Below are positions 21,113 through 30,963 of a stretch of DNA of 64,000 nucleotides, one piece after another. The notes below the pieces were generated by a model. It was given only the letters and a program-made list of their open reading frames with translations, was not told where the DNA came from and did no database searches. The stretch's first letter is position 1. Every line of letters begins with the position of its first letter. Position numbers and translations under genes: made by a program. The stretch is from the NCBI RefSeq assembly GCF_900313065.1, contig NZ_OMPU01000008.1, forward strand, positions 186,240 to 250,239, read 5' to 3'. This DNA is from Kiloniella sp. EL199 (GTDB taxonomy: Bacteria; Pseudomonadota; Alphaproteobacteria; Kiloniellales; Kiloniellaceae).

Positions 21113-22489
21113 ATGCCAATAGAAATTCTTATGCCTGCGCTTTCCCCCACAATGACAGAGGGGAAACTTGCGCGTTGGATGAAAAACGAAGGCGACAGCG
21201 TATCATCAGGTGATATTCTGGCCGAAATCGAAACAGATAAAGCGACAATGGAAGTTGAAGCCGTTGATGACGGTGTTCTTGGGAAGATCCTCGTTGCAGG
21301 TGATACCGATAATGTTGCTGTGAATATGCCGATCGCTTTACTTCTTGAAGATGGCGAGAGCGACGCGGATCTCAACAACTACTCTGCAAGTGCTCCAGCA
21401 GCACCAGTGGTGGAACCTGTTGCAGAAACAGTTCCTTCTGCGTCTGTTGCTGTTGCCGCACCGGAAGTTGTTGCTATTGCTCCTGAGAGTGAGTGGGATG
21501 GTCCAGTTGTTAGTACGACTGTTCGTGAAGCTCTGCGTGACGCGATGGCCGAAGAAATGCGCCGAAATGAAAAGGTTTTCTTGATGGGGGAAGAAGTTGC
21601 CCAATATCAAGGTGCTTATAAAATCAGTCAGGGGCTTCTTGATGAATTTGGAGCCAAGCGTGTTATTGATACGCCAATCACAGAACATGGTTTTGCTGGT
21701 TTGGGGGTTGGTGCTGCGTTTTACGGCCTGAACCCGATCGTTGAATTCATGACCTTTAACTTTGCGATGCAGGCGATTGACCATATCATCAACTCTGCAG
21801 CAAAAACACGCTACATGTCTGGTGGTCAGGTTAGCAGCCCGATTGTTTTCCGCGGACCTAACGGTGCTGCATCCCGTGTAGGTGCTCAGCATTCGCAATG
21901 TTATGCAAGCTGGTATGCTCATTGTCCGGGATTGAAAGTTGTGTCGCCTTATTCAGCAGCTGATGCCAAAGGGTTGCTTAAGTCTGCTATCCGCGATCCA
22001 AATCCGGTGATCTTCCTTGAAAATGAGCTTCTGTATGGACAGAGTTTTGATGTACCGGATACGGATGATTGGACTGTGCCAATCGGCAAAGCCAAAGTTG
22101 TTCGTCCGGGGACAGATGTTACCATAGTAACTTTCTCTATTATGGTTGGAAAAGCTTTGGAAGCCGCAGAAGAGTTGGCTAAAGAAGGTATTTCTGCTGA
22201 AGTTATCGATTTGAGAACTATTCGCCCATTGGATACGGAAACTATTCTTAATTCTGTGCGTAAGACTAATCGCTTGGTAACGGTTGAAGAGGGTTGGGCT
22301 TTCTCTGGCGTTGGATCTGAAATTTCAGCAATGGTTATGGAACAGGTGTTTGATTATCTGGACGCTCCTGTTCAGCGTGTTGCCGGGGTCGATGTTCCGT
22401 TGCCTTATGCCGCGAACCTTGAACAGCTAGCGCTACCACAGAGTTCTCACATTATTACTTCGGCCAAAGAAGTCTGCTATCGCTCATAA
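21113..22489 (+). CDS. pdhB: Pyruvate dehydrogenase E1 component, beta subunit with N-terminal lipoyl domain
   Basis: 458 residues from the ATG at 21113, which has GGAGAA upstream. The open frame continues back to 20990 but that part overlaps pdhA and is not conserved. Residues 1-80 form a lipoyl domain with Lys43 in [10 protein letters not shown], then an Ala/Pro/Val linker (90-120), then the E1-beta transketolase domain with [30 protein letters not shown] and [18 protein letters not shown] lipoylated E1-beta is a known alphaproteobacterial feature and gives the complex extra swinging arms. Confidence 0.96.
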   Translation: MPIEILMPALSPTMTEGKLARWMKNEGDSVSSGDILAEIETDKATMEVEAVDDGVLGKILVAGDTDNVAVNMPIALLLEDGESDADLNNYSASAPAAPVVEPVAETVPSASVAVAAPEVVAIAPESEWDGPVVSTTVREALRDAMAEEMRRNEKVFLMGEEVAQYQGAYKISQGLLDEFGAKRVIDTPITEHGFAGLGVGAAFYGLNPIVEFMTFNFAMQAIDHIINSAAKTRYMSGGQVSSPIVFRGPNGAASRVGAQHSQCYASWYAHCPGLKVVSPYSAADAKGLLKSAIRDPNPVIFLENELLYGQSFDVPDTDDWTVPIGKAKVVRPGTDVTIVTFSIMVGKALEAAEELAKEGISAEVIDLRTIRPLDTETILNSVRKTNRLVTVEEGWAFSGVGSEISAMVMEQVFDYLDAPVQRVAGVDVPLPYAANLEQLALPQSSHIITSAKEVCYRS

Positions 22490-22510
22490 GCAGAGCAGGA
22501 GAGAAATACG

Positions 22511-23809
22511 ATGCCTATAAATATTCTTATGCCCGCCCTGTCTCCTACGATGACAGAAGGTACACTGGCTCGTTGGCTGGTGAATGAAGGTGATACTGTT
22601 AATTCCGGCGATGTTCTTGCGGAAATTGAAACAGATAAAGCAACAATGGAAGTCGAAGCGGTTGATGAGGGGACAATTGCCAAGATTCTCATACCCGGCG
22701 GAACCGAGGGTGTAGCTGTTAATCAGACGATTGCTGTATTGCTGGAAGAAGACGAAGATGCAAGTGCGTTGGATGCGGCTGTTCCAGTGGCTCCGGCCCC
22801 TGTGGCTACTCAAACTCCTGTTGCTGAAACTCCGGTGTCGGCAGCTCCGGTTGTAGCGCCTGCACCAGCTGCACCAGTAGCTGCTAGTGGCAATCGTGTT
22901 TTTGCCAGTCCGCTTGCAAGAAGAATGGCTTCTCAGGAAGATCTGGATCTTGCTGCGATTAGTGGTACAGGCCCGCATGGTCGTATTGTAAAGGCTGATA
23001 TCTTGTCCGCTCTGGAACAGGGAATTGGCAAAGCGGGGGCTCCCGCTGCAACATCTGCTGTGGCTCCAGCTAAGACTGTGCCTGTTGCATCGGGACCAAA
23101 TGCACGCGAACTCGCGGATATGCTTGGTATGGAATACGATCTGGAACCATTGAGTTCCATGCGTCGCGTGATTGCAAACAGGCTTACTGAGTCCAAACAA
23201 ACTGTCCCACATTTCTACCTTTCCGTTGATTGTGAAATGGACAAGTTGCTGGCATTCCGCAAAGAGTTGAATGCAAGCGGCGATGTGAAGATTTCAGTGA
23301 ATGACTTTGTTATTCGCGCTGCCGCTTTAGCTTTGAAAAAGGTACCTGCTGCAAATGCATCATTCAGTGATGATGGCATTCTCAGTTACAAAAACGCAGA
23401 TATCTCTGTGGCTGTCGCAACACCCACAGGTTTGATTACGCCAATCATCAAAGCTGCTCAAAACAAAGGCCTTGGTGTTATTTCTGAAGAAATGAAAGAT
23501 CTGGCTGGACGTGCACGTGACGGAAAACTGAAACCTGAAGAATATCAGGGGGGAACTTTCTCTATCTCTAACCTTGGTATGTTTGGTATTAGGGATTTCT
23601 CTGCAATTATTAATCCGCCACAAGGGTGCATTCTTGCTGTTGGTGCTGGTGAGCAGCGCCCCGTTGTCAAGAATGGTGCTTTGGCGATTGCGACGGTGAT
23701 GACCTGTACGCTATCTGTTGATCACCGTGTCGTTGATGGTGCTGTTGGTGCAGAGTACATGGCCGCGTTCAAGGCCCTGATCCAAGAACCTCTCTCCATG
23801 CTTCTCTAG
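22511..23809 (+). CDS. pdhC: Dihydrolipoyllysine-residue acetyltransferase (PDH E2)
   Basis: Core of the complex, transferring acetyl from lipoate to CoA. 432 residues: one lipoyl domain (1-80, Lys43), an Ala/Pro/Val-rich linker, a peripheral-subunit-binding domain (about 130-165: [22 protein letters not shown]), another Ala/Pro linker, and the catalytic domain (about 205-432) with DHRVVDGA, whose His and Asp are catalytic. AGGAGA lies before the ATG. Cotranscribed between pdhB and lpd. Confidence 0.97.
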   Translation: MPINILMPALSPTMTEGTLARWLVNEGDTVNSGDVLAEIETDKATMEVEAVDEGTIAKILIPGGTEGVAVNQTIAVLLEEDEDASALDAAVPVAPAPVATQTPVAETPVSAAPVVAPAPAAPVAASGNRVFASPLARRMASQEDLDLAAISGTGPHGRIVKADILSALEQGIGKAGAPAATSAVAPAKTVPVASGPNARELADMLGMEYDLEPLSSMRRVIANRLTESKQTVPHFYLSVDCEMDKLLAFRKELNASGDVKISVNDFVIRAAALALKKVPAANASFSDDGILSYKNADISVAVATPTGLITPIIKAAQNKGLGVISEEMKDLAGRARDGKLKPEEYQGGTFSISNLGMFGIRDFSAIINPPQGCILAVGAGEQRPVVKNGALAIATVMTCTLSVDHRVVDGAVGAEYMAAFKALIQEPLSMLL

Positions 23810-23821
23810 GAGAATGAAACT

Positions 23822-25219
23822 ATGAGTGATACTAACTTTGACGTTATCGTTCTCGGCGGTGGTCCTGGTGGTTATGTGACGGCAATCCGTTCTGCGCAAC
23901 TTGGTTTGAAAACGGCTGTGGTTGAAAAGGATCATCTTGGCGGGATTTGCCTGAACTGGGGATGTATTCCGACGAAGGCGTTACTGCGTTCTGCAGAAAT
24001 TTACCGTAACATGAAGCATGCGGAAGATTATGGTTTGTCCGCGTCAAACGTCGGTTTTGATCTGCAGAAAATTGTTGAACGTTCCAAAGGTGTTTCCAAA
24101 CAGCTTAATGGTGGTGTTGGCCATCTTTTAAAGAAAAACAAGGTAGCTGTTTTTGACGGTACCGGTACTTTAACGGCTGCTGGCAAAATGACCGTTGAGG
24201 GTAAGGATAAGAAAAAAACGGCTTTGACAGCCAAAAATATTATCATTGCCACGGGTGCTCGTGCTCGAACTCTTCCGGGATTAGAGCCTGATGGCAAACT
24301 GGTTTGGACTTATCGCGAAGCTTTGCGTCCTGATACAATGCCAAAATCATTGCTGGTTGTCGGTTCAGGCGCTATTGGTATCGAGTTTGCTGATTTCTAC
24401 AGTACACTCGGTGCTGATGTTACTGTGGTTGAAATTTTCGACAAGATCTTGCCTGTAGAAGATGATGAGATTTCAAAACTGGCTCAAAAGCAGTTAGGCA
24501 AACATGGTTTGAAGTTCCGCACTGGAACCAAGGTCAGTAAGCTGGATAAAAAATCCAATCAGGTTACAGCGACGCTTGAGAAAAATGGAAAGACCGAGCA
24601 AATCACCGTAGATCGTGTAATTTCTGCAGTTGGTGTTGTTGGTAATATCGAAAACCTCGGTTTGGAAGCTCTTGGTATCAAAACTGATCGTGGTTGCATC
24701 GTAACGGATGAATTTTCACGGACCAATGTCCCCGGTGTTTTTGCTATCGGAGATGTCGCAGGTCCACCAATGCTTGCACACAAGGCTGAACACGAAGGTG
24801 TTGTTTGCATCGAAAAGATTGCGGGTTTATCTGCGCATCCAATTGATAAATCCAAGATTCCTGGGTGTACCTATTGCCATCCGCAGATTGCATCCGTTGG
24901 TTTGAACGAACAGACCGCCAAGGCAGAAGGCCGTGACGTGAAAATTGGTCGCTTCCCCTTTGCCGGTAACGGCAAGGCCATTGCGCTTGGTGAAGCTGAT
25001 GGCCTGATCAAAACAATCTTTGATGCAAAAACCGGTGAATTGCTTGGGGCGCATATGATTGGCGCAGAAGTTACTGAACTCATTCAGGGATTTGTTGTGG
25101 CGATGGGACTTGAGACAACGGAAGAAGAGTTAATGCATACTGTCTTCCCGCACCCAACTCTATCCGAAATGATGCATGAATCTGTTCTGGATGCTTATGG
25201 TCGGGCAATTCACTTCTAG
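23822..25219 (+). CDS. lpdA: Dihydrolipoyl dehydrogenase (PDH E3)
   Basis: Reoxidises dihydrolipoate with NAD+. 465 residues. FAD-binding GGGPGGY near 12-18, redox disulfide Cys43-Cys48 in GICLNWGC, NAD-binding GSGAIGIEFADFY, second FAD motif VFAIGDVAGPPMLAHKAEHEG, and C-terminal HPTLSE with the catalytic base His. Twelve bases after pdhC with AGGAGA between, the end of pdhA-pdhB-pdhC-lpd. As it lies in the PDH operon it is the complex's E3, though it may be shared with 2-oxoglutarate dehydrogenase. Confidence 0.97.
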   Translation: MSDTNFDVIVLGGGPGGYVTAIRSAQLGLKTAVVEKDHLGGICLNWGCIPTKALLRSAEIYRNMKHAEDYGLSASNVGFDLQKIVERSKGVSKQLNGGVGHLLKKNKVAVFDGTGTLTAAGKMTVEGKDKKKTALTAKNIIIATGARARTLPGLEPDGKLVWTYREALRPDTMPKSLLVVGSGAIGIEFADFYSTLGADVTVVEIFDKILPVEDDEISKLAQKQLGKHGLKFRTGTKVSKLDKKSNQVTATLEKNGKTEQITVDRVISAVGVVGNIENLGLEALGIKTDRGCIVTDEFSRTNVPGVFAIGDVAGPPMLAHKAEHEGVVCIEKIAGLSAHPIDKSKIPGCTYCHPQIASVGLNEQTAKAEGRDVKIGRFPFAGNGKAIALGEADGLIKTIFDAKTGELLGAHMIGAEVTELIQGFVVAMGLETTEEELMHTVFPHPTLSEMMHESVLDAYGRAIHF

Positions 25220-25288
25220 GTGTGATTTTGCCGCAGGCAATCTTAGTGCTTGAGATTTTGTTGTAATTCCATATGTATTGCAGCATGT

Positions 25289-25317
25289 AACAGGAGGGCG
25301 TTTTTTGCCTTCCTGTT
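25289..25317 (+). terminator. Hairpin after lpdA, possible terminator
   Basis: Eleven-bp stem with one G-U pair (AACAGGAGGGC / GCCTTCCTGTT) around a T-rich 7-base loop. There is no T-run after the stem, so it may be an RNA-stability or attenuation hairpin between the PDH operon and lipA rather than a full terminator. Confidence 0.5.
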
Positions 25318-25379
25318 GGTAACGGCGTGTAAACCTCTTCCATTGTAGGATTGGTTCACGAAATGGTCGGAGTTAGTTG

Positions 25380-26399
25380 ATGACAGAAACCATGGTTTCA
25401 GAACAAACAACATCCCAGCTCGAGGGAAAAGAACGCGCAGAGCGTATTATTTCCTCAAAGGATGACCGTGCGAAGATGCGGCACCCTGAAAAGGCCAAAC
25501 GTCCCGACTCTCCTATCCAGCGAAAACCATCCTGGATAAGAGTAAAAGCTCCGGTATCCAAAGGGTATCAAGAAACACGAAAGCTAATGCGTGATAACAA
25601 TCTTCATACTGTGTGTGAAGAAGCCGCGTGCCCGAACATTGGCGAGTGTTGGTCCAAAAAACACGCCACGATGATGATCATGGGTGGAATTTGTACCCGT
25701 GCCTGTTCGTTTTGTAATATTGCAACCGGTAAGCCTAATCCATTAAGTCCCCTTGAGCCTTATAGCGTTGCAGCTGCGGTTGCGAAGCTTCAGTTGCGCC
25801 ATGTGGTGATTACATCGGTGGATCGAGATGATCTGGATGATGGTGGCGCGGAGCATTTCTCAAAGGTGATTGCAGCAACACGTAAAGATGCGCCGGATAC
25901 AACGATTGAAATTTTGACACCTGATTTCAGGCATAAAGATGGTGCGTTGGAAGTTGTCGTAAAGGCAAAACCAGATGTGTTTAACCACAATCTGGAAACT
26001 GTTCCACGTCTGTATACGACCGTACGTCCCGGCGCTCGCTATTATCACAGTTTGAAAATTCTGGATCGTGCCAAAGAACTTGATCCAACGCTTTTTACAA
26101 AATCTGGCCTGATGGTTGGGTTGGGTGAAAGTAAAGACGAAGTGCTTCAGGTTATGGATGATATGCGTTCGGCTGATATAGACTTTCTGACAATCGGCCA
26201 ATATCTACAGCCAACACCTAAACATCATCCTGTTGATCGCTTTGTCGATCCGGAAGAATTCAAATTTTATGAAAAGATGGCCTATAACAAAGGGTTTTTG
26301 CATGTTGCATCAACACCTTTGACCCGATCATCCTATCATGCTGATGAAGATTTCCAGGAATTGAGAAAAGCCAGAGAAGAAAAGCTGTCTCGTTCTTGA
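25380..26399 (+). CDS. lipA: Lipoyl synthase
   Basis: Radical SAM enzyme inserting two sulfurs into octanoyl groups on E2-type lipoyl domains; its clients pdhB and pdhC are just upstream. 339 residues from the ATG at 25380, which has GGAG about 8 bases upstream; a TTG at 25377 adjoins it. Auxiliary cluster motif [12 protein letters not shown], radical SAM motif CTRACSFC, and the late RSSYHAD segment with the serine ligand of the auxiliary cluster are all present. Confidence 0.97.
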   Translation: MTETMVSEQTTSQLEGKERAERIISSKDDRAKMRHPEKAKRPDSPIQRKPSWIRVKAPVSKGYQETRKLMRDNNLHTVCEEAACPNIGECWSKKHATMMIMGGICTRACSFCNIATGKPNPLSPLEPYSVAAAVAKLQLRHVVITSVDRDDLDDGGAEHFSKVIAATRKDAPDTTIEILTPDFRHKDGALEVVVKAKPDVFNHNLETVPRLYTTVRPGARYYHSLKILDRAKELDPTLFTKSGLMVGLGESKDEVLQVMDDMRSADIDFLTIGQYLQPTPKHHPVDRFVDPEEFKFYEKMAYNKGFLHVASTPLTRSSYHADEDFQELRKAREEKLSRS

Positions 26400-26414
26400 T
26401 TTTGGACATTAGAA

Positions 26415-26876
26415 ATGCCCGTTCACGCTGAAAAAAAAGTACTGAAATTTAAACCAGAGCAAGTTTTCGAAATGGTGGCCGATGTTGAGTGCTATCCAGA
26501 TTTCTTGCCCTGGTGCGTGGGCGCGAGAATAAAACGCCGGCAGGACATAACGATATTTGCTGATTTGATCATTGGTTTTAAGATGATCAGAGAGAAGTTT
26601 ACCAGTCGAGTTGATCTTCATCGGGAACAATTACGCATTGACGTTGCTTATGTTGATGGCCCTTTTAAATACCTGACTAATACATGGATCTTTGAAGAGC
26701 ACCCCGAAGGTTGCTTGGTAGATTTTCATGTAGATTTTGAATTCAAATCAAAAATGTTGCAAATGATCATGGAACCATTTTTCCATGAAGCTGTCAGGCG
26801 TATGGTCCAAGCCTTTGAAACCAGAGCTGCTAGTTTGTATGAGCCATATGATGGCGAAGACCTAGCATCTGCTTGA
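26415..26876 (+). CDS. COQ10/RatA-family ubiquinone-binding START-domain protein
   Basis: 153 residues, a single polyketide-cyclase/START fold: opening MPVHAEKKVLKFKPEQVFEMVADVE pattern (KPEQVFEMVADVE), YPDFLPWCVGARI, and VDFHVDFEFKSKMLQ, ending in the amphipathic helix FFHEAVRRMVQAFETRA. COQ10-type proteins bind ubiquinone and help deliver it to respiratory complexes; E. coli RatA is a relative. Only 15 bases after lipA, a conserved alphaproteobacterial pair. Confidence 0.88.
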   Translation: MPVHAEKKVLKFKPEQVFEMVADVECYPDFLPWCVGARIKRRQDITIFADLIIGFKMIREKFTSRVDLHREQLRIDVAYVDGPFKYLTNTWIFEEHPEGCLVDFHVDFEFKSKMLQMIMEPFFHEAVRRMVQAFETRAASLYEPYDGEDLASA

Positions 26877-26907
26877 AAAAGCTAGGGTATCAGATAGCTC
26901 TGATATC
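26870..26907 (-). terminator. Possible terminator for the minus-strand ispDF-CPBP cluster
   Basis: Stem TATCAGA/TCTGATA (26888-26905), lengthened by one G-T and one G-C pair, with a 4-base loop. Read on the minus strand it is followed by CCTAGCTTTTTC. The T-run is separated from the stem by several bases, so it is only moderately convincing. Confidence 0.4.
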
Positions 26908-26954
26908 AAAGTGACTGCACTCTCATTTTTTAAATAATGAACTTTAATTTGCGT

Positions 26955-27719
26955 TTAATTTGCTCCGGGAAGAGATACGCCTTGAGAAAGTGCGTAATAA
27001 AGTGCTGTTGTCATAAACATGTTAAATCCGGAGTGTAGGATAATTGCAGGCCAAAGAGATTGGCTTTTATAAACAATCACTGAAAAGGCTATGCCTGCAA
27101 CCGTAAGAGCCGGAATTAAAGCGGGGATGCCGTGTGTTGACCCAAAAAGAAACGAACTGATCAAGATCGCAAGATATTTTCCGAGCTTTTTGTCAAGCCA
27201 TCCCAGAATAACACCCCTGAACACGATTTCTTCTGCAAAGGGGGCAATAATGCCTGTCGCAATCATTGTGAGTATATAAGCATCCCACTTAAATCCTTGG
27301 GGTGCTAGCATTTCAAGCTGGGGATTAACAAAATCCGTACTTATGAGCTGTGTGACGGTAGAGTTTACAATGCCAACAATAACAACCAACGGCAGAGTCA
27401 GGAGAGCGGCGCGATAATACCAGCTTGTAGTTGTTGGGACTAATCCCAAGTTTTGCCAATTCAAATTGTATTTTTTTAACAGAAAATATCGAATAATAAT
27501 CAGAATAAGTAAATTCTGTATAAAAACCAAAAGGATCAGTGGGAATGAAACTGATGCACCATTTTCGGCTGTTGAGAAAAAGGCAGATAAAAAGTACGCA
27601 ATGCCTCTAATGGCGATCAAAAATACAATAAATGCCAAGACAAGCTGGCTAAGTGGAATGTCTGTGAGAGAGGGCGCACGAATTGTTGAAGATGCTTGCG
27701 AGGTAGTGTGCTTGTTCAT
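26955..27719 (-). CDS. CPBP-family intramembrane glutamic endopeptidase
   Basis: 254 residues with about seven hydrophobic segments. Motif 1 is EEIVFRGVILGWL (catalytic Glu pair and Arg), motif 2 FGSTHG (His), and a third HSGFNMF, matching the Abi/CAAX protease family (Pfam CPBP). Substrate unknown; bacterial members serve in prenyl-protein processing, bacteriocin self-immunity or signalling. Its ATG overlaps the stop of the cinA-type gene (4 bases), so it belongs to the ispDF-pgpA-cinA transcript. Confidence 0.88.
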   Translation of the reverse strand: MNKHTTSQASSTIRAPSLTDIPLSQLVLAFIVFLIAIRGIAYFLSAFFSTAENGASVSFPLILLVFIQNLLILIIIRYFLLKKYNLNWQNLGLVPTTTSWYYRAALLTLPLVVIVGIVNSTVTQLISTDFVNPQLEMLAPQGFKWDAYILTMIATGIIAPFAEEIVFRGVILGWLDKKLGKYLAILISSFLFGSTHGIPALIPALTVAGIAFSVIVYKSQSLWPAIILHSGFNMFMTTALYYALSQGVSLPGAN

Positions 27720-28207
27720 AAAAGCCTGTTTTTTAAAAATGAAAGCGCAGCATGGACGGTTTGTTGTCGAATAGATGCACGATCTCCATCAAAGCGGTAA
27801 CTTTGATAAAGTGTTCGGTCATTTTCCAGTGCCGTACCAATGTAAACAGTTCCAACAGGCTTTTGAGACGTGCCGCCACCTGGGCCAGCGATGCCTGTAA
27901 CAGAAACTGTTAATTGAGCATTAGAGAACTTCATGGCACCTTCGGCCATTGATGATGCTACCGGTGAACTGACAGCGCCGTGCATGGATATTTGCTCTAT
28001 GCGGACGCCGAGCATTTCGTGTTTGGCTTCGTTTGAGTAGGTGACAAAACCTCTATCTACAACATCTGATGATCCTGCAATTTCTGTTAAGGCGCCTGCG
28101 ATTAACCCTCCGGTACAGGATTCAGCTGTGGCGATTTGAAGGTCCTTGGTGCGACAGAGTTCCAGGACTTCTGTTGCAAGTGTATTAATTTCAACAGTTA
28201 AGGACAT
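27716..28207 (-). CDS. pncC: CinA-family C-terminal type protein (nicotinamide-nucleotide amidase, PncC)
   Basis: Deamidates NMN to NaMN in pyridine nucleotide salvage. 163 residues, the length of the stand-alone C-terminal CinA domain with no N-terminal MoCF-like part. Motifs: TAESCTGGLIAGALT, FVTYSNEAKHEMLGV, and SVTGIAGPGGGT. AGGAGG lies close to the ATG. Nine bases after pgpA and overlapping the CPBP gene. Confidence 0.92.
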   Translation of the reverse strand: MSLTVEINTLATEVLELCRTKDLQIATAESCTGGLIAGALTEIAGSSDVVDRGFVTYSNEAKHEMLGVRIEQISMHGAVSSPVASSMAEGAMKFSNAQLTVSVTGIAGPGGGTSQKPVGTVYIGTALENDRTLYQSYRFDGDRASIRQQTVHAALSFLKNRLL

Positions 28208-28216
28208 GCAGGCCTC

Positions 28217-28726
28217 CTAGAAGTGATGCAATAGCTCACTAGTATAGGGGAGAAATTCATAAAGAAGGTAAAATGTTATTAAGGCGTATAATCCGGCGAC
28301 CATATCATCAGACATAATGCCGAGGCCGCCTTTGATATTTTGGTCTAACCAGTTTGCCGGGAAAACTTTGACGATGTCGAAAAAGCGAAAGATCAGGAAG
28401 CTGATCAGAAAAAGAACTGGGTTCAGAGGAACAAAAGCGAGGGCAAGCCACTGGCCTGCTACTTCGTCAATGACAACAGCCCCGGGATCTTCTTTGCCAA
28501 GCGCAGTTGAATACTGACCACTTGCCCATATCCCAACGCCATATGCAACAAGCGAGGCAACGATCAAGCCAAGAGAGCCTGTGTAACTTGAAATAGCCCA
28601 GGCAAAGGGAAGTGCTGCTAGTGATCCCCAGGTGCCCGGAGCAAATTTAATAAGCCCGGAACCAAACCATGTCGAGACGAGGGAGACAGGGTGAAAAAAT
28701 GAGAGTTTCTTTTGAGACATATTCAA
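28217..28726 (-). CDS. pgpA: Phosphatidylglycerophosphatase A
   Basis: Dephosphorylates phosphatidylglycerol phosphate in the inner membrane. 169 residues with GSGLIKFAPGTWGSLAALP (family start motif, quoted part APGTWGS), the acidic motif DPGAVVIDEVAGQW, and FRFFDIVKVFP, with about four hydrophobic segments. Conserved position between ispDF and cinA. Confidence 0.93.
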   Translation of the reverse strand: MNMSQKKLSFFHPVSLVSTWFGSGLIKFAPGTWGSLAALPFAWAISSYTGSLGLIVASLVAYGVGIWASGQYSTALGKEDPGAVVIDEVAGQWLALAFVPLNPVLFLISFLIFRFFDIVKVFPANWLDQNIKGGLGIMSDDMVAGLYALITFYLLYEFLPYTSELLHHF

Positions 28727-28756
28727 GTCTTTGCGCTGTTGTTCTGTCTTGCTTGT

Positions 28757-29944
28757 TTAGTCGATTGAAGGAAGTTGAATTGTCGCAACGGCCTGGGCTG
28801 CAATGCCTTCTTCTCGACCAGTAAATCCAAGTTTTTCAGAGGTGGTTGCCTTTATGCTGACGCGGTTCGGGGCAATGTCCAGAATTTCAGCCATCTTTGC
28901 AACCATCAGCTCTCTGTTTGGACCTATTTTAGGTTTTTCACAAACAAGTGTTACATCGACATGTATGATTTTACCCTGCCTTGCAAGAACCCGGTCACGC
29001 GCGAAAATCAGAAACCGGTTTGACAAGGCACCCTTCCATTGCGGATCACTAGGGGGGAAGTGAGTTCCGATGTCACCTTCGCAAAGTGCACCCAGTATGG
29101 CATCGGTAAGTGCGTGCAGGCCCACATCGGCGTCGGAGTGCCCTTTGAGTTTTTTTGTATGGGGAATATCAACCCCGCAAAGGGTGACATGATCACCTTT
29201 TTCAAAGCAGTGGACATCGTATCCAAAGCCAGTTCTGCTTTCCATTTTTAACTCTTTAATTTGCTTGTTATTGGCGATCATGGATGCTTGAACCAAATCT
29301 TCCGGGGTTGTAATTTTAAAGTTCTCTTTACCGGATGTTACAATAGATATCTGATGTCCGCATGCTTCTGCAACTGATGCATCGTCTGTGTAATCTGAAA
29401 GGTCTTCTGCGGAGAGATGTGCATCACGTATTATATCAAAGGGAAATGCTTGGGGTGTTTGTGCATGCCAAAGCCCATTCCGATCGATATTATTCAGGAT
29501 AGTGTTGTTTGTAACTTGTTTAAGACTGTCTACGACTGGAGAAGCGGCGATGGCTGCCTTTCCTGTGATGCTAGCATTAATGAGGTCTGTGATGACCTTG
29601 TGCTCGGTAAAGGGGCGTGCAGCATCATGTACAAGAACAACATTGGGGTAAATGCTTTCTAAAGCCTGTAAACCGTTTAAAACTGATTCCTGACGTGTTG
29701 CGCCGCCATATGCTATATGGACCTTGTCGACAAAATCACTACATGCACGCTGAAAAAGTTCTATGTCATCTGCGTGAATGACAACAAGTACACCGTCGAT
29801 ATTCGGGTGTTTGAAAAAATTATCGAGTGTCAAAGCAAGAATACTGGTATCACCTAACTTGAGATACTGTTTGGGGAGGTCAGTTCCTATACGGCTGCCT
29901 CTGCCTGCGGCGACAACTATTGCCCAGGTACCGGACATAGGCAT
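28757..29944 (-). CDS. ispDF: Bifunctional IspD/IspF enzyme of the MEP isoprenoid pathway
   Basis: One 395-residue chain with two enzymes: 2-C-methyl-D-erythritol 4-phosphate cytidylyltransferase (1 to about 225; AAGRGSRIGTDLPKQY, HDAARPF, TDDASVAE) and 2-C-methyl-D-erythritol 2,4-cyclodiphosphate synthase (about 236-395; GFGYDVHCF, KGHSDADVGLHALTDA, ATTSEKLGFTGREEGI). The fusion is characteristic of alpha- and epsilonproteobacteria. First gene of the minus-strand ispDF-pgpA-pncC-CPBP cluster. Confidence 0.97.
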   Translation of the reverse strand: MPMSGTWAIVVAAGRGSRIGTDLPKQYLKLGDTSILALTLDNFFKHPNIDGVLVVIHADDIELFQRACSDFVDKVHIAYGGATRQESVLNGLQALESIYPNVVLVHDAARPFTEHKVITDLINASITGKAAIAASPVVDSLKQVTNNTILNNIDRNGLWHAQTPQAFPFDIIRDAHLSAEDLSDYTDDASVAEACGHQISIVTSGKENFKITTPEDLVQASMIANNKQIKELKMESRTGFGYDVHCFEKGDHVTLCGVDIPHTKKLKGHSDADVGLHALTDAILGALCEGDIGTHFPPSDPQWKGALSNRFLIFARDRVLARQGKIIHVDVTLVCEKPKIGPNRELMVAKMAEILDIAPNRVSIKATTSEKLGFTGREEGIAAQAVATIQLPSID

Positions 29945-30045
29945 ATTCTCCTGATTTCGATTCTTGCCAATTTAGGCTAATTTACAGTAATAACAAATTG
30001 ATATGTAACAAAGGCTAATCAGATGTCTAGTAAGAAGGTGAGATT

Positions 30046-30846
30046 ATGACCGTTTTTTGGGGAATGCTTGCCCTTGTTCTGATGTTGCCAGCAATGTTAA
30101 TGCCCTGGATGTCAAAAACAGACGGTTCACCCCTTCTTATGAGGGGGGCTTTATTTCTCGCCCTGATTGGGGCTAGTTTTACCACAATGATTCATCTCAT
30201 GGGGCATTGGGATGGCGGTGTGAGTATTTCTCTCTGGATTACGATATCGTTCAGTCTATTACTGTTCTTGTGTTTCTCCTTACTTGTTAAGGAGTTTGAA
30301 AAGCTCTCTTTGCTTCTTGTGCCATACCTTTTTGTGCTCGGTTTTTTTGCCGTCATATGGGGAGGACAATCGGCTGCTGCCAATCCTATTGATCGTATGG
30401 ACAATTGGTTGGTGCTGCATATTCTTGCGTCGATCCTGACTTATGCACTTTGTACACTTGCCGCTATTTCAGCTGTGTCGGTACAGTTGAGGGAGCGGGC
30501 TTTAAAGTTAAAAAAAATTGAAAGCCCTTTTTTGGTAAAACTGCCTTCTGTTTATGATTCAGATCGTTTTCAGGTGAGTTTATTGACGATGGCCGAGGTG
30601 GTTCTTGGTTTGGGAATTCTGACGGGAATTGCCAAGCAGTATTCAGTCTCTGGTTATTATTTGGATCTCGATCATAAGTCGCTTCTTGCACTTCTTGCTT
30701 TTGTCGTGATTGCAGTTCTTCTGTTGCTGCACAAATTTATTGGTATCCGAGGACAGAATGCAGTTCGTTTTGTCCTGGCTGTTTACTTATTACTGACTCT
30801 TGCCTATCCCGGTGTGAAATTTGTGACAGATATTTTGTTAGTTTGA
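30046..30846 (+). CDS. CcsA/CcmC-like cytochrome c assembly family membrane protein (YpjD/HemX-like)
   Basis: 266 residues with about eight hydrophobic segments. The segment NPIDRMDNWLVLHILASILTYA (quoted core NWLVLHILASILTY) carries a conserved His of the family and a second His lies in LDLDHKSLLAL; these resemble haem-handling histidines of the cytochrome c assembly family. Function of the short stand-alone members is unclear. Upstream of dusB but separated from it by a weak hairpin. Confidence 0.75.
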   Translation: MTVFWGMLALVLMLPAMLMPWMSKTDGSPLLMRGALFLALIGASFTTMIHLMGHWDGGVSISLWITISFSLLLFLCFSLLVKEFEKLSLLLVPYLFVLGFFAVIWGGQSAAANPIDRMDNWLVLHILASILTYALCTLAAISAVSVQLRERALKLKKIESPFLVKLPSVYDSDRFQVSLLTMAEVVLGLGILTGIAKQYSVSGYYLDLDHKSLLALLAFVVIAVLLLLHKFIGIRGQNAVRFVLAVYLLLTLAYPGVKFVTDILLV

Positions 30847-30901
30847 TAGGCCATATTTGTTTTTGGTTTTTGCACATTCCTCTTCGCATGAGCAGAGAAA
30901 C

Positions 30902-30922
30902 ACTGTATAAACAGTTTTTCTT
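30902..30922 (+). terminator. Weak terminator between the CcsA-like gene and dusB
   Basis: Stem ACTGT/ACAGT with a 4-base ATAA loop, flanked by A-rich bases and followed by TTTTTCTT. The short AT-rich stem makes it weak. Confidence 0.4.
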
Positions 30923-30963
30923 ATCTGCCTAAAACTTAGGCGATTGTGAATGGTGCACAACGA

